In this document: positions 16,594-25,055 of the stretch, in pieces
Layout of the letters: every line of letters starts with the position of its first letter
How positions within the stretch are numbered: the stretch's first letter is position 1
Assembly: GCA_015233895.1 (NCBI GenBank)
Contig: JADFXG010000013.1
Location: 20,662 to 84,661, forward strand
Direction: 5' to 3'
Source: Nitrospirota bacterium
GTDB lineage: Bacteria; Nitrospirota; Thermodesulfovibrionia; Thermodesulfovibrionales; Magnetobacteriaceae
Length of the DNA: 64,000 bases
The notes under the pieces: model-generated
What the model saw: the letters and a program-made list of their open reading frames with translations, nothing else
What the model was told of the DNA's origin: nothing
Database searches by the model: none
Program-made: the position numbers and the translations under genes

Positions 16594-16623
16594 TTGACAA
16601 CATAAATAAAATAATGTTATAGT
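16594..16623 (+). promoter_or_regulatory. sigma70-type promoter for the YtxH operon
   Basis: A perfect TTGACA (16594-16599), 18-nt spacer and TATAGT (16618-16623, five of six matches) lie 95 nt upstream of the first YtxH gene. The intergenic region of 334 nt thus holds the pepF 5' region, the terminator and this promoter. Confidence 0.65.
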
Positions 16624-16718
16624 TTTTTACAGTTATAGGTGGCTGGGGTTTGCGTAATAGGCATCCGTGATTGAATGGAAAATGTCTGGGTTAAAATCTG
16701 TAAAAGCGGAGGGCAGTT

Positions 16719-17015
16719 ATGGTTACACATGAGGCAGGGCATAACGTAAAAAGATATGTGTTTTTAGGTTCGTTTCTGGGCGGACTGATAGGGGCAACGG
16801 CAGCTCTGTTACTTGTGCCGCAAAGTCCTGAGGACAGAAAAAAGACCCTTACCGATATTCAAAGAGATTTGTTTAATCCGATAAAAAACAAGTTTAACGA
16901 GCTGGTGGAACACGTTGGTGATACGCTTATAAAGGCAATTGATGACGCCGCTAAGAATGCTGTGGAAAATGTAACTGACAGCACAGTTGACAGTATTGAT
17001 GATATTGATGACTAA
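16719..17015 (+). CDS. YtxH-domain membrane-associated small protein
   Basis: 98 aa. The glycine-rich helix FLGGLIGATAALLLVPQSPEDRKK near residues 18-45 is the YtxH signature: a membrane-inserted glycine-zipper segment followed by P-x-S/T-G/P-x-D/E-x-R. The rest is amphipathic helix rich in Asp, Asn and Val, ending in a repeated D-S-I-D-D-I-D-D acidic tail. YtxH proteins are linked to envelope stress in other bacteria, but the function is not established. First gene of a three-gene operon with a DUF948-like protein and a second YtxH. Confidence 0.75.
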   Translation: MVTHEAGHNVKRYVFLGSFLGGLIGATAALLLVPQSPEDRKKTLTDIQRDLFNPIKNKFNELVEHVGDTLIKAIDDAAKNAVENVTDSTVDSIDDIDD

Positions 17016-17041
17016 ATTAATTTCTGGTAAGGGGTGAGTGT

Positions 17042-17455
17042 ATGGATATGAAGCTCTTTTTATTGCTTTGTTTTGTGCTGCTTGCCGTGTTAGTACCGTT
17101 TTTAGTTCATATACTGATTCAAATCAGCCGAATGATAGGTTCACTGACAGGATTAATAAAAACCACGGATACATCTCTTTCCAACCTGATGTCTGAGGTC
17201 ACTCTAACTGTTAAAATAGCAAACAATATAGTTAAAACAATAGATGAGGTCATAGCCGGATTCAGAGAGTTTGTTGGTGCACTCAAGGAATTAGGAGAGG
17301 GTGCCAGGAAACTATCCGGTGCACTTAAGGACTCGGTCGGATATATTGTTAATCTGATGTCCCAAACATCCGGCCTGTTCGCTTTATTAAAAAAAGCAAT
17401 AGAAATGTTAATGAAAGGAATAAAGAAAAAAGGAGGTCAAAATGAGCAAGAATGA
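17042..17455 (+). CDS. DUF948-like membrane-anchored coiled-coil protein
   Basis: 137 aa. One N-terminal transmembrane helix (about residues 5-28) is followed by a long helical region with heptad-like Val/Ile/Leu spacing (DTSLSNLMSEVTLTVKIANNIVKTIDEVIAGF) as in DUF948 proteins, which commonly sit beside YtxH genes. The C-terminus is basic (KKAIEMLMKGIKKKGG). It overlaps the next gene by 14 nt, and the AAAGGAGG ribosome site of that gene lies within its last codons. Function unknown. Confidence 0.65.
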   Translation: MDMKLFLLLCFVLLAVLVPFLVHILIQISRMIGSLTGLIKTTDTSLSNLMSEVTLTVKIANNIVKTIDEVIAGFREFVGALKELGEGARKLSGALKDSVGYIVNLMSQTSGLFALLKKAIEMLMKGIKKKGGQNEQE

Positions 17456-17867
17456 GGAAAATAAGGGGGTTTCATCTGCTTTTATAGCAGTAGCAACGGT
17501 GCTTGGCAGCATGGCGGGCGCTTTGTTAGGTCTTGTGGTTGCCCCTCAGACGGGTAAACAGACGAGAGAGAAAATTAAGGAAACCTACTCTGGTATGGTT
17601 GATAGCATCAACACGGTTGTTAAGAAGGTTGATGGTACACTGCCGGGTGTGCTGGAAAAATTTAGAACAGAGCTTAAAGAAGTCCCTGAGCAGTTGAAAA
17701 GCGATATAATAATGCTGTCTAAGGAGGCTGAGGGTAAGATGAATGAAGCCGTTGAAATGGGTAGTACAATAATAAGCGGTTTTAAAAACACTATTTCCTC
17801 TACTTTGGATGATGGTAAAAAAGTTATTGCTGCTAAATTTGACAATGATGAAAAAAAAAAGGATTAG
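17442..17867 (+). CDS. second YtxH-domain protein
   Basis: 141 aa. Opens with charged residues, then VLGSMAGALLGLVVAPQTGKQTREKIKE, the YtxH glycine-zipper and A-P-Q-T-G-x-x-T-R-E motif (about residues 21-48). The remaining hundred residues are predicted helix with few aromatic residues. A preceding AAAGGAGG gives a strong start. Paralogous to the gene two positions upstream, suggesting that the two YtxH proteins and the DUF948 protein act together at the membrane. No terminator is obvious before the next operon. Confidence 0.75.
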   Translation: MSKNEENKGVSSAFIAVATVLGSMAGALLGLVVAPQTGKQTREKIKETYSGMVDSINTVVKKVDGTLPGVLEKFRTELKEVPEQLKSDIIMLSKEAEGKMNEAVEMGSTIISGFKNTISSTLDDGKKVIAAKFDNDEKKKD

Positions 17868-18017
17868 CCTCTGATACCACAAACAAGGAAACTGTAGTGA
17901 AGAGAAGGGGCCGCAAAAAGAAAAAAAACGAAACAGCGTTAGAGTAAACTTAGTTTCGATTTAGAGTCAAGCTTTTTTAAGTGATATCAATTCGTATTCG
18001 CAGATGGAGGTTAATAA

Positions 18018-18137
18018 GTGACGGGCGTTTTTGCCCATGGTAAAAGGTTTGCCTCACATAACCCCTTTAATGTTAAACACATCCGATTTCAACTACGACT
18101 TGCCAGTGCAGCTAATAGCTATGCGGCCAGCTGCTAA
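18018..18137 (+). other. short upstream frame overlapping the queA start
   Basis: A near-perfect GGAGG (18006-18010) lies 7 nt before a GTG at 18018, opening a 39-codon frame that ends at 18137, inside queA but out of its frame. A GGGC-GTTTTT-GCCC hairpin follows the GTG. Its peptide resembles nothing known. Because queA itself has no visible ribosome site, this may be a leader frame or the sign of a 1-nt frameshift in the T5 tract at 18028-18032. Confidence 0.3.
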
Positions 18138-19083
18138 GAGACAGAAATCCCGCCTTATGGTGTTAAAAAAAGACGGCGCAATCAAACATAACTTATTTGA
18201 AAAGATACCGGATTATTTTAACTCCGGCGATATGCTGATTCTTAATGAAACAAAAGTAGTTCCGGCAAGACTAATCGGTAAAACTCAGTACGGCAAGACT
18301 TTGGATATTCTTATAACCGGAAAATCCTCCGGAGACCGTTATGGCATACTTTCAAGAGGAAAATACAGCGGTATACTGCACTTTGAAGGCGGTTTTACGT
18401 GCCGGGTTTATGAGGGCAAAGAGGCAGAGTTTCAAAGCCCTGAAATCCTTAAAGAACTAATTTCTAAAAACGGCCTTATGCCCCTGCCCCCCTATATCAA
18501 CCGCTTGCCAGAAGACTCAGACAGAGAGCGCTACCAGTGTGTTTACGCAAAACACGAGGGCTCAATAGCTGCACCAACTGCAGGACTTCATTTCACTGAT
18601 GAGTTACTTGCAGACATCAAAACCAAAGGCATAACCATCCGTGCCGTAACTCATCACGTGGGAACTGGTACTTTCAGGCCTGTGAAAACTGAATTTGTTG
18701 AGGCACACAGGATGGATGAGGAGTCATTTGAGATGGACTCATTGCTGACAGATGATATAATTGGTGTGAAAGCCAACGGCGGCAGGGTTATCTATGTGGG
18801 AACCACAGTAACCAGAGCAGTTGAAAGCGTATTGTCAGGGACTTATGAAGCAGATGTCTCAACAGATGGAAAACTTAGAGGGAGAACCTCATTTTTTATT
18901 TACCCCGGCTATGTGTTTAAAGGAGCGGATGCGATAATTACAAATTTTCATCTGCCGCGCTCTACTCCGCTTTTTCTTGTCAGCGCTTTTATCGGCAAAG
19001 ATAATGTGCTAAACGCTTATAACGAGGCAATTAGTGCAGGATATAGATTTTTTTCATATGGTGATGCTATGCTATTATTATGA
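18070..19083 (+). CDS. queA: S-adenosylmethionine:tRNA ribosyltransferase-isomerase
   Basis: Transfers the ribose of S-adenosylmethionine to 7-aminomethyl-7-deazaguanine in tRNA, making epoxyqueuosine. With the ATG at 18070 the protein is 337 aa, beginning MLNTSDFNYDLPVQLIA like other QueA. Hallmarks: LNETKVVPARL near residue 65, a YQCVYAKHEGSIAAPTAGLHFT block near 170, the VGTGTFRPV motif near 205 and NFHLPRSTPLFLVSAF near 300. Longer in-frame starts exist (TTG 18031, ATG 18037) but none has a ribosome site. First gene of a tight operon; it overlaps the SPOR gene by 4 nt. Confidence 0.92.
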   Translation: MLNTSDFNYDLPVQLIAMRPAAKRQKSRLMVLKKDGAIKHNLFEKIPDYFNSGDMLILNETKVVPARLIGKTQYGKTLDILITGKSSGDRYGILSRGKYSGILHFEGGFTCRVYEGKEAEFQSPEILKELISKNGLMPLPPYINRLPEDSDRERYQCVYAKHEGSIAAPTAGLHFTDELLADIKTKGITIRAVTHHVGTGTFRPVKTEFVEAHRMDEESFEMDSLLTDDIIGVKANGGRVIYVGTTVTRAVESVLSGTYEADVSTDGKLRGRTSFFIYPGYVFKGADAIITNFHLPRSTPLFLVSAFIGKDNVLNAYNEAISAGYRFFSYGDAMLLL

Positions 19084-19835
19084 AGTTAGGTTTTTTTGGT
19101 AAATTCGATTACAACTTCATAGAGGGAAAGGGGCTATTGATAGCTATAATTATTTCTTTTTCATCAATCAGTTTCATAATAGGTTTTTTTGCCGGCAAGA
19201 AGTTCTCTGGTGGTGAGATACCGCAGTCAGCTAAGAAGATAGGCGGATTTGTAGTTACAGAGGTTAAGACGATTAAAGAGGAAACAGCGCACACTGTAGC
19301 AACACCCACCCCTGATATAACCACAGAACAGGAGCGCCCGGCACCAGAGACTACAAAACACCAGCAACAACAGCAAAAAATAGCCGGCTTAACTGAAACT
19401 CCACATGCCATCGAGGAAACCTATACAGAGCCCGTGGCAGAAGTACATGAGCCCTCACCAAAACCCCAACGGCAAGTCCATCAGACGCCCAGGCAGGAAC
19501 AAAAACCAGAGCCAAAAGCAGCAGTGAAAAAAACTGCGCAGCCAAAGGTAAAACCAGTTCCGGAAAAGCTGTTAAAGCAGCCTGAGGCAGCACACGGACA
19601 GAGGTATTTCATACAGGTTGGTGCTTTTAAAAATGTACTGGAAGCTGAAAAAGTACAGGAAGACCTAAAGAGAAAAGGTTTTAGTGCAAACATACTAAAA
19701 ACTCCAATAAAAGACGGTGTCACTTTATTTAAGGTACGGGTAGGCGACTACAGTTCGCAGACGGAGGCTAATGCAGTCTTAGGACGGCTCAGCAAAAAAG
19801 GCTTCAAAGCCTTCATAAGAGGTGAACCACGATAA
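19080..19835 (+). CDS. SPOR-domain membrane protein
   Basis: 251 aa. A single transmembrane helix (about residues 20-40) is followed by a long linker rich in Pro, Gln, Thr, Lys and Glu, then a C-terminal SPOR domain from about residue 173 (QRYFIQVGAFKNVLEAEKVQEDLKRKGF...LFKVRVGDYSSQTEANAVLGRL). SPOR domains bind denuded peptidoglycan at the division septum, so the protein is likely periplasmic-facing and septal. The 4-nt ATGA overlap with queA and the ATAA junction with phoH indicate translational coupling along the operon. Confidence 0.85.
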   Translation: MKLGFFGKFDYNFIEGKGLLIAIIISFSSISFIIGFFAGKKFSGGEIPQSAKKIGGFVVTEVKTIKEETAHTVATPTPDITTEQERPAPETTKHQQQQQKIAGLTETPHAIEETYTEPVAEVHEPSPKPQRQVHQTPRQEQKPEPKAAVKKTAQPKVKPVPEKLLKQPEAAHGQRYFIQVGAFKNVLEAEKVQEDLKRKGFSANILKTPIKDGVTLFKVRVGDYSSQTEANAVLGRLSKKGFKAFIRGEPR

Positions 19836-20773
19836 CCGTACAACTTAGCGCTGAATCGGAAAAAGACATGAATGTACTAAACGGGGCAGTATCGGGAGCG
19901 TTCAAGTTGATACAAGACTCTCTTGGGGTTGTGATAAGCCTAAGAGGCAGCACTGTCATCATTGACAGTGACGATATTGAGAAAGCAAAAATTGCTGAAA
20001 AACTTGTTCTTGATATTTATGATCTGAAGCGTGAGGGGCCTAATCTAAAAACAAATGACATAATACAGGCTGTTATGAATCTAAACACAAATGGAGGCAG
20101 CCTGAAAAATATAATAATTCCTGTCCCTTCAAAGATAAAATACGTTATTCCCAAAACTGAAACCCAAAGAAAGTACGTGGAGGCAATCAAACACAATGAC
20201 ATAGTGGTGGGAATAGGTCCGGCAGGGACCGGGAAAACGTATCTTGCAGTAGCAATGGCCGTGGCAGCGTATATGAAAAAAGAGGTTAGCAGGATAATTC
20301 TGGCAAGGCCTGCTGTTGAGGCTGGAGAGAAGCTGGGTTTTCTTCCCGGTGATATACACGAAAAAATTAATCCGTACCTCAGACCCCTCTATGACGCCCT
20401 GTTTGACATGATGGACGCCGACAGGGTATCATTGCTGATTGAGCGCGGGGTGCTTGAAATAGCGCCGCTTGCGTATATGCGGGGGAGAACTCTGCGGGAT
20501 GCTTTTATTATACTTGATGAGGCACAGAATACGACATCTGAACAGATGAAAATGTATCTGACAAGACTGGGTCCTGAGTCAAGAACGGTTATAACCGGGG
20601 ATGTGACTCAGGTGGATTTACCCCGTGAGAGGGTCTCCGGCCTGGTTGAAATAGAGACTATTTTACGAGGCATTGACGGCATAGAATTTGTTTATTTCAA
20701 CGAAAAGGACGTTGTCAGGCATCGGCTGGTAAAGGAAATCATAAAAGCTTATGAGAAGCATGAAAATCATTGA
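19832..20773 (+). CDS. phoH: PhoH-like ATPase
   Basis: Cytosolic P-loop ATPase of the PhoH/YbeZ group, commonly next to ybeY and thought to act in RNA metabolism. Walker A GPAGTGKT and Walker B FIILDEAQN are visible, with a preceding PhoH-specific P-K-T-x-x-Q-R-K-Y-V-x-A-I. The first ATG (19868) gives 301 aa but has only a weak ribosome site and drops the beta-strand ITVQLS. I extended the start to an ATA at 19832, which overlaps the SPOR stop as ATAA and sits 7 nt after AGAGGTG; this would give 313 aa. AUA initiation is an inference, so the ATG at 19868 remains the conservative choice. Confidence 0.85.
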   Translation: MTVQLSAESEKDMNVLNGAVSGAFKLIQDSLGVVISLRGSTVIIDSDDIEKAKIAEKLVLDIYDLKREGPNLKTNDIIQAVMNLNTNGGSLKNIIIPVPSKIKYVIPKTETQRKYVEAIKHNDIVVGIGPAGTGKTYLAVAMAVAAYMKKEVSRIILARPAVEAGEKLGFLPGDIHEKINPYLRPLYDALFDMMDADRVSLLIERGVLEIAPLAYMRGRTLRDAFIILDEAQNTTSEQMKMYLTRLGPESRTVITGDVTQVDLPRERVSGLVEIETILRGIDGIEFVYFNEKDVVRHRLVKEIIKAYEKHENH

Positions 20774-22319
20774 CATTAAACATAAAAAACTGTTACTAAG
20801 CGGTACAACTGTCAGTAATTCGGTTTTTTTAGCTGTACTTTCCTTATTAATTTCTCTTTTAATCAGTAAAGCATTCGTTCTTGAGCATTTTATCGGGGTC
20901 TTTTTTATAACTGCCATAAGCCTTTCAATATTGTTTGTAGATATTTTCCGCTATAAGCCGTCATATCTAAAACAGCGTAAAATGCTTATTTTATTGGGAA
21001 TAATGTTTTTTATGACTATGGTTTTTAGCAGGGCAACCGAGTATGTGCTTTTCACCTTCGTTAAGGGCTTTGGCATACCGGAGCTAAAATCCCTGACCTA
21101 TGGAATACCGGTACACTCTGGGGCTATGCTGGTTGCCTTAATGTTTGATTCGCACACGGCCATAGTGTTTGCATTTGTGATGAGCATAATATCTGGCATT
21201 TGGCAGCAAGACCCGTACTACACATTTTACGTGTTTGCGGGGAGCATCGTTGCGGCTTTCAGTGTTATACGGTGTAAGAGGCGCACTGATTTATTGCGCG
21301 GCGGGTTATACATAAGTGCTGTAAATGTTGTCACTGCAGCAATTGTAGCTTTCCTAAGCGCCGGAGATGACATATTTCAGTCCTTTCATTCTCTGATTTT
21401 TGCCGCCACAACTGGTATCACCATATCGGCATACGTATCAATTGTTCTACCCACTTTTGAGTATCTGTTTAAGATTACCACAGACATAACTTTGATAGAG
21501 CTTCTGGATTTAAACCAGCCGCTTATGAAAAACCTGATGATAAATGCCCCCGGCACGTATCATCACAGCGTGATTGTGGGAAACCTTGTTGAGGCTGCCT
21601 CAGAGCAAATAGGGGTCAACCCGCTTTTGGCAAGAGTCACAGCTTATTACCACGACATAGGCAAGATAAAGATGCCGGACTACTTTGTCGAAAACCAGTC
21701 AAGCGCCATAAGTAAACACGAAAAACTCACTCCTCATATGAGCAGCATGATACTGATTTCTCATGTTAAAGAGGGACTTGAACTGGCCGATGAGTATAAG
21801 CTGCCAGAGCCTGTAAAAGACATTATAACGCAACACCACGGCACTAACATCATAATGTACTTTTATCAGAAAGCTAAAGAAGAACAGGCGGAGCCACCGG
21901 ATGAGGAGGATTACAGATACCCCGGGCCAAAACCACAAACCAGAGTGGCAGCCCTTGTAATGATAGCTGACGCAGTGGAGGCAGCCTCAAGAGTGATTAA
22001 AGAGCCAACACCTGCAAGGGTTTCAGGGCTTGTTGATAAAATTATTAATAACGTGCTGCTGGATGGCCAGTTGAATGAGTGTGATCTGACTCTTAAAAAT
22101 ATAAATGTTATCAAGGAGCGTTTTACATATATTCTTCTGGGTATTCTTCATAAGAGAATAGAGTATCCGGGGTTTGATTTCAATAAACCAACGTTTGGGG
22201 AGGGTGAGAAAGATAAGGGTCTCGATAAGGAATCTCAGCAAAAAGATAAAGACAGACACAGTGGCGATAAAACGCCGCCTCAAACTGGCGCTAAGGTACT
22301 TGAATTTAAAAAGGGCTGA
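20760..22319 (+). CDS. 7TM-HD membrane phosphohydrolase (PgpH-like)
   Basis: About 519 aa. Seven or so hydrophobic segments occupy residues 15-240, followed by a cytoplasmic HD domain with HH (TYHHSVIVGNLVE, near 265) and HD (YYHDIGKIKMPDYF, near 300) plus a downstream IADAVEAASR metal Asp. This matches the 7TM-7TMR/HD class exemplified by PgpH, a cyclic-di-AMP phosphodiesterase. The extracellular 7TMR-HDED sensor that usually precedes the helices is absent, so this is a short version. The charged C-terminal tail overlaps ybeY by over 100 nt. Two adjacent starts exist (20751, 20760). Confidence 0.8.
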   Translation: MKIIDIKHKKLLLSGTTVSNSVFLAVLSLLISLLISKAFVLEHFIGVFFITAISLSILFVDIFRYKPSYLKQRKMLILLGIMFFMTMVFSRATEYVLFTFVKGFGIPELKSLTYGIPVHSGAMLVALMFDSHTAIVFAFVMSIISGIWQQDPYYTFYVFAGSIVAAFSVIRCKRRTDLLRGGLYISAVNVVTAAIVAFLSAGDDIFQSFHSLIFAATTGITISAYVSIVLPTFEYLFKITTDITLIELLDLNQPLMKNLMINAPGTYHHSVIVGNLVEAASEQIGVNPLLARVTAYYHDIGKIKMPDYFVENQSSAISKHEKLTPHMSSMILISHVKEGLELADEYKLPEPVKDIITQHHGTNIIMYFYQKAKEEQAEPPDEEDYRYPGPKPQTRVAALVMIADAVEAASRVIKEPTPARVSGLVDKIINNVLLDGQLNECDLTLKNINVIKERFTYILLGILHKRIEYPGFDFNKPTFGEGEKDKGLDKESQQKDKDRHSGDKTPPQTGAKVLEFKKG

Positions 22320-22656
22320 GCTTGACGTATTATTTGTCGGCAGCCGCAGGATGAAAATTATGAACAACCGGTACAGGGCGGAAAATACTGCCACCGATGT
22401 GTTGTCCTTTCCACAGTATAATTCATTGAAAGAGCTGCCCGGTGATATGGACTATCTGTTGGGCGATATTGTTGTAAACATAGAACATCCCTCACTGGAT
22501 GCAGCCCATGATCATATAGACCGGCTGTTAGTTCACGGGCTTTTGCATCTGGCAGGGTATGACCATGAAAAAAGCCCCAGAATGGCTGCAAAGATGTTTA
22601 AAAAAGAAGAGGAAGTGCTCAGTGCCGTTAAGAAGATGGCTGGAGAGTGCCAATAA
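22204..22656 (+). CDS. ybeY: endoribonuclease YbeY (16S rRNA maturation)
   Basis: Metal-dependent RNase involved in 16S rRNA 3'-end processing and ribosome quality control. The zinc motif HGLLHLAGYDH is present near the C-terminus, with the ENTATDVLSFPQ block about 50 residues before it. The beginning is uncertain: the frame is open from 22174 and the plausible start is GTG 22204 or, better spaced from GGGGAGG (22197-22203), an ATA at 22213, which would give RVSIRNLSKK at the N-terminus. It overlaps the low-complexity tail of the 7TM-HD gene by about 110 nt. Association with phoH and an HD protein is a conserved gene order. Confidence 0.88.
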   Translation: MRKIRVSIRNLSKKIKTDTVAIKRRLKLALRYLNLKRAELDVLFVGSRRMKIMNNRYRAENTATDVLSFPQYNSLKELPGDMDYLLGDIVVNIEHPSLDAAHDHIDRLLVHGLLHLAGYDHEKSPRMAAKMFKKEEEVLSAVKKMAGECQ

Positions 22657-23326
22657 TGCCATAGAGGGTATATTAGGTGCGGCAAAGTCTCAGCGCCACC
22701 TGCGCTATCACCTGTATGCTGCCGCTTTTGTGTTGCTATTTTGCTATGTCCTTGGTATAACCAAAATCGAGTTTCTTATTATTGCTGTAACAATCATGTT
22801 AGTCATTGCGCTTGAGTTGATTAATACAAGCATAGAGACCACGGTGAATTTGCTGTCACCGGAGATAAATGAATTAGCAAGGGTGGCAAAGGACGTTGCA
22901 GCAGGGGCTGTACTTACCATTGCAGTAGGAGCGGCAGTTATAGGCTATATAATTTTGTTTCCATACCTGGTCACATTTTTTAACAATGGACTAACTGTTG
23001 CCACTCACGGTGGTAACGATATTGCGGTGCTTGCCTTGTTAATTGTTATTATTTTAGTGGTAATTATTAAAGCCCTCACTAAAAGTGGACATCCGCTGAG
23101 GGGTGGAATGACAAGCGGCCATGCCGCTGTTGCTTTTTCCATTTGGGTATCTATCACGCTTATAACTAAAAATCTGCTTGCCTCAGTGTTTGCTCTTTTT
23201 GCAGCTCTTATGATAGCACAAAGCAGGGTTGCGACAAGGGTGCATACTAAATGGGAGGTTTTTATTGGCGCAACAATTGGTTCTTTAATTACGTATGTGC
23301 TTTTTAGATTGTTTTCCCATGTATGA
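22622..23326 (+). CDS. DgkA-type lipid kinase fused to a PAP2-like phosphatase domain
   Basis: 234 aa from GTG 22622, preceded by GAAGAGGAAG at good spacing. Residues 1 to about 110 are a DgkA domain: ESANNAIEGI, then ELINTSIETTVNL with the catalytic Glu and metal-binding residues, and helices typical of diacylglycerol/undecaprenol kinase. The second half is a small PAP2 domain with SGHAAVAF and SRVATRVHTKWEV, where the usual final Asp is Glu. Such fusions join a lipid kinase to a lipid phosphatase, suggesting undecaprenol phosphate recycling. Last gene of the queA operon; overlaps ybeY by 35 nt. Confidence 0.82.
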   Translation: MPLRRWLESANNAIEGILGAAKSQRHLRYHLYAAAFVLLFCYVLGITKIEFLIIAVTIMLVIALELINTSIETTVNLLSPEINELARVAKDVAAGAVLTIAVGAAVIGYIILFPYLVTFFNNGLTVATHGGNDIAVLALLIVIILVVIIKALTKSGHPLRGGMTSGHAAVAFSIWVSITLITKNLLASVFALFAALMIAQSRVATRVHTKWEVFIGATIGSLITYVLFRLFSHV

Positions 23327-23336
23327 TTCAAAAATG

Positions 23337-25054
23337 TTATTTTCGGCCATCAAGTGCATAAATAGTTATCTTTTCTGTTTTACCCTTAACAACTACAGAA
23401 CCTAAAGGACGTATTAAGTAGTCCCCTGTGGATTTAATCAGGGTAGCGCTGCTTACGATAATTTTTGCTTTAAACTCTTCATTTTTTGTAAGCGTCTCAA
23501 GTCTTGAAGCAACGTTGACACCGTCCCCTATTACTGTGTAGTTAAGCCTGGACTTAGAGCCCATGTTTCCTGCTAATACAATGTCTGTGTTTATCCCGAT
23601 ACCTATGTCAAGGGGCAAAAAGCCCATCTGTTCAATTTCTTTGTTTAAACTGCTCAGAGCCTCCACCATGTCTAAAGCTGAGTTAAGGGCCCTGTCGGTA
23701 TCGTCGGGGTTGCCGATAGGAGCACCATACAGAGCCATGATGGCATCTCCTATGTATTTATCTATGACACCGCCATATTTTTCTATTATAGCACTCATCT
23801 CTGTTATATACATGTTTAAGAGACGAAGGGTTTCCTTAGGCGTAAGGTTTTCGCTTATTGTCGTAAAATTTCTTATATCAGAAAACAATATGGTTACCTC
23901 ACGTTCCTCACCGCCGAGTTCGACCTGCTTTTTAAGCAGTTCATGGGCAATAGGGGCAGAAACAACCTTTCCGAGTAAGTCGGCCACCAGTTCCTTTTCC
24001 TCAAGCCCTATGCTCATGCTATTAAAGGCCTCGGCAAGTTCACCTATTTCGTCCCTGTGCCGGATTTCCACCCGATGGGTGTAGATACCTTTAGCGATTT
24101 TTCTTACACCTTCAACAAGAATACTTACCGGCCTGGTAACAGTTCTGGCTATGCGTAACGATGCAAGGATGGAAAGAAGCAAGGTAAGAGCAAAAAACAC
24201 GTATAGAGCCCTTCTTAACCTGTAAAATGGTTTGAGGACATCGTTTAGTGAGCGCTGAAGAGCTGTTATTATTGAGTAACCATTAGCATTATGCAAAGTA
24301 GTTATTGCCGTAACATATTTGTCGCCTCCATAGTTTACCTCCAGTGTCTTTACTTTTTTGATGTCAACGTTAGAAATAGTTTGAAGCAGGGTTTGAGAGT
24401 CTTGTTTAGTTAAAGTTGATGCGATAACAGGCTGGTTCTCTTTCCGGCTCGTATTTATAATGGTTACATCCGCTAAGATAAAATTTTTTAGCTCAGAAAG
24501 CAGAGCATCATCTATTACAAATCCTGTACATAACCAGTCGATAGGGTCTGGGGCAAGAAGAGGCACTATAATAATCTGGTACGTTTTTCCGTCCATTGTG
24601 ACAATTGCCGATGCCTCACCATGGTTTTCGGCCTCAGTTAACGCCTCATTCAACGTATCAGGCACCCGCGTATTATCTTTTACAGTTTCCGAGTGCATCG
24701 TACTTGCCAAAACAGTGTGATCCATGGATATGAGCATCACCAGATGAGAATTTATGCGGATTTTCAAGTTTTCAAGTACGGATACGATTGTTTCGTGGTC
24801 AGAGGTTGTAATAGCGTTTTTAAAAGCAAAATCCATTGAAAGAAGATGGGTCATCTGTCCAAGCTGCCGGGCTCTTCTGAGCATAAGTTCAATAAACACA
24901 CGTCCACCTATGGAGAGGTTTTCATAAATCTGGGTTTTAGCATTATCTATCGTAACAGTATCTATAAAAACTATAGTAACAAGCTGAACAAAGCCAAGGA
25001 GGGTTAAAATAAAGAAAAGAATTCTTGAGTTAAAACGGCGAAAAAAAAAGTCAT
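23337..25054 (-). CDS. class III adenylate/guanylate cyclase with sensor and HAMP domains (start-proximal frameshift)
   Basis: The frame open from 24899 lacks its beginning. Extending upstream gives a membrane helix (ILFFILTLLGFVQLVTIVFI) and the stretch DTVTIDNAKTQIYENLSIGG; its only plausible ATG, at 25054, is one base out of frame because of a T9 tract (25041-25049). With T10 the product would be 572 aa: helix 1, a double-Cache-like periplasmic sensor, helix 2 (about ALYVFFALTLLLSILASL), HAMP (EIGELAEAFNSM), and a cyclase catalytic domain with both metal Asp residues (FSDIRNFT and KYIGDAIMA) and NYTVIGDGVNVASRLE. The Lys in DKYIGD favours ATP over GTP. The ATG lies 1 nt after the cupredoxin stop. 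Confidence 0.8.
25041..25049 (-). repeat. nine-A/T homopolymer in the cyclase 5' end
   Basis: Nine consecutive A on the plus strand (T9 in the gene) beginning five bases after the ATG at 25054. A length of ten restores the reading frame MTFFFRRFNSRIL. Such tracts are hot spots for slippage by polymerases and for assembly error. Confidence 0.7.
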
Positions 25055-25055
25055 A

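Noticed and set aside
23563..24084. 173-codon plus-strand frame opposite the cyclase
   Set aside because: Antisense shadow; Ser-rich composition, no ribosome site, opposite a clear catalytic domain.
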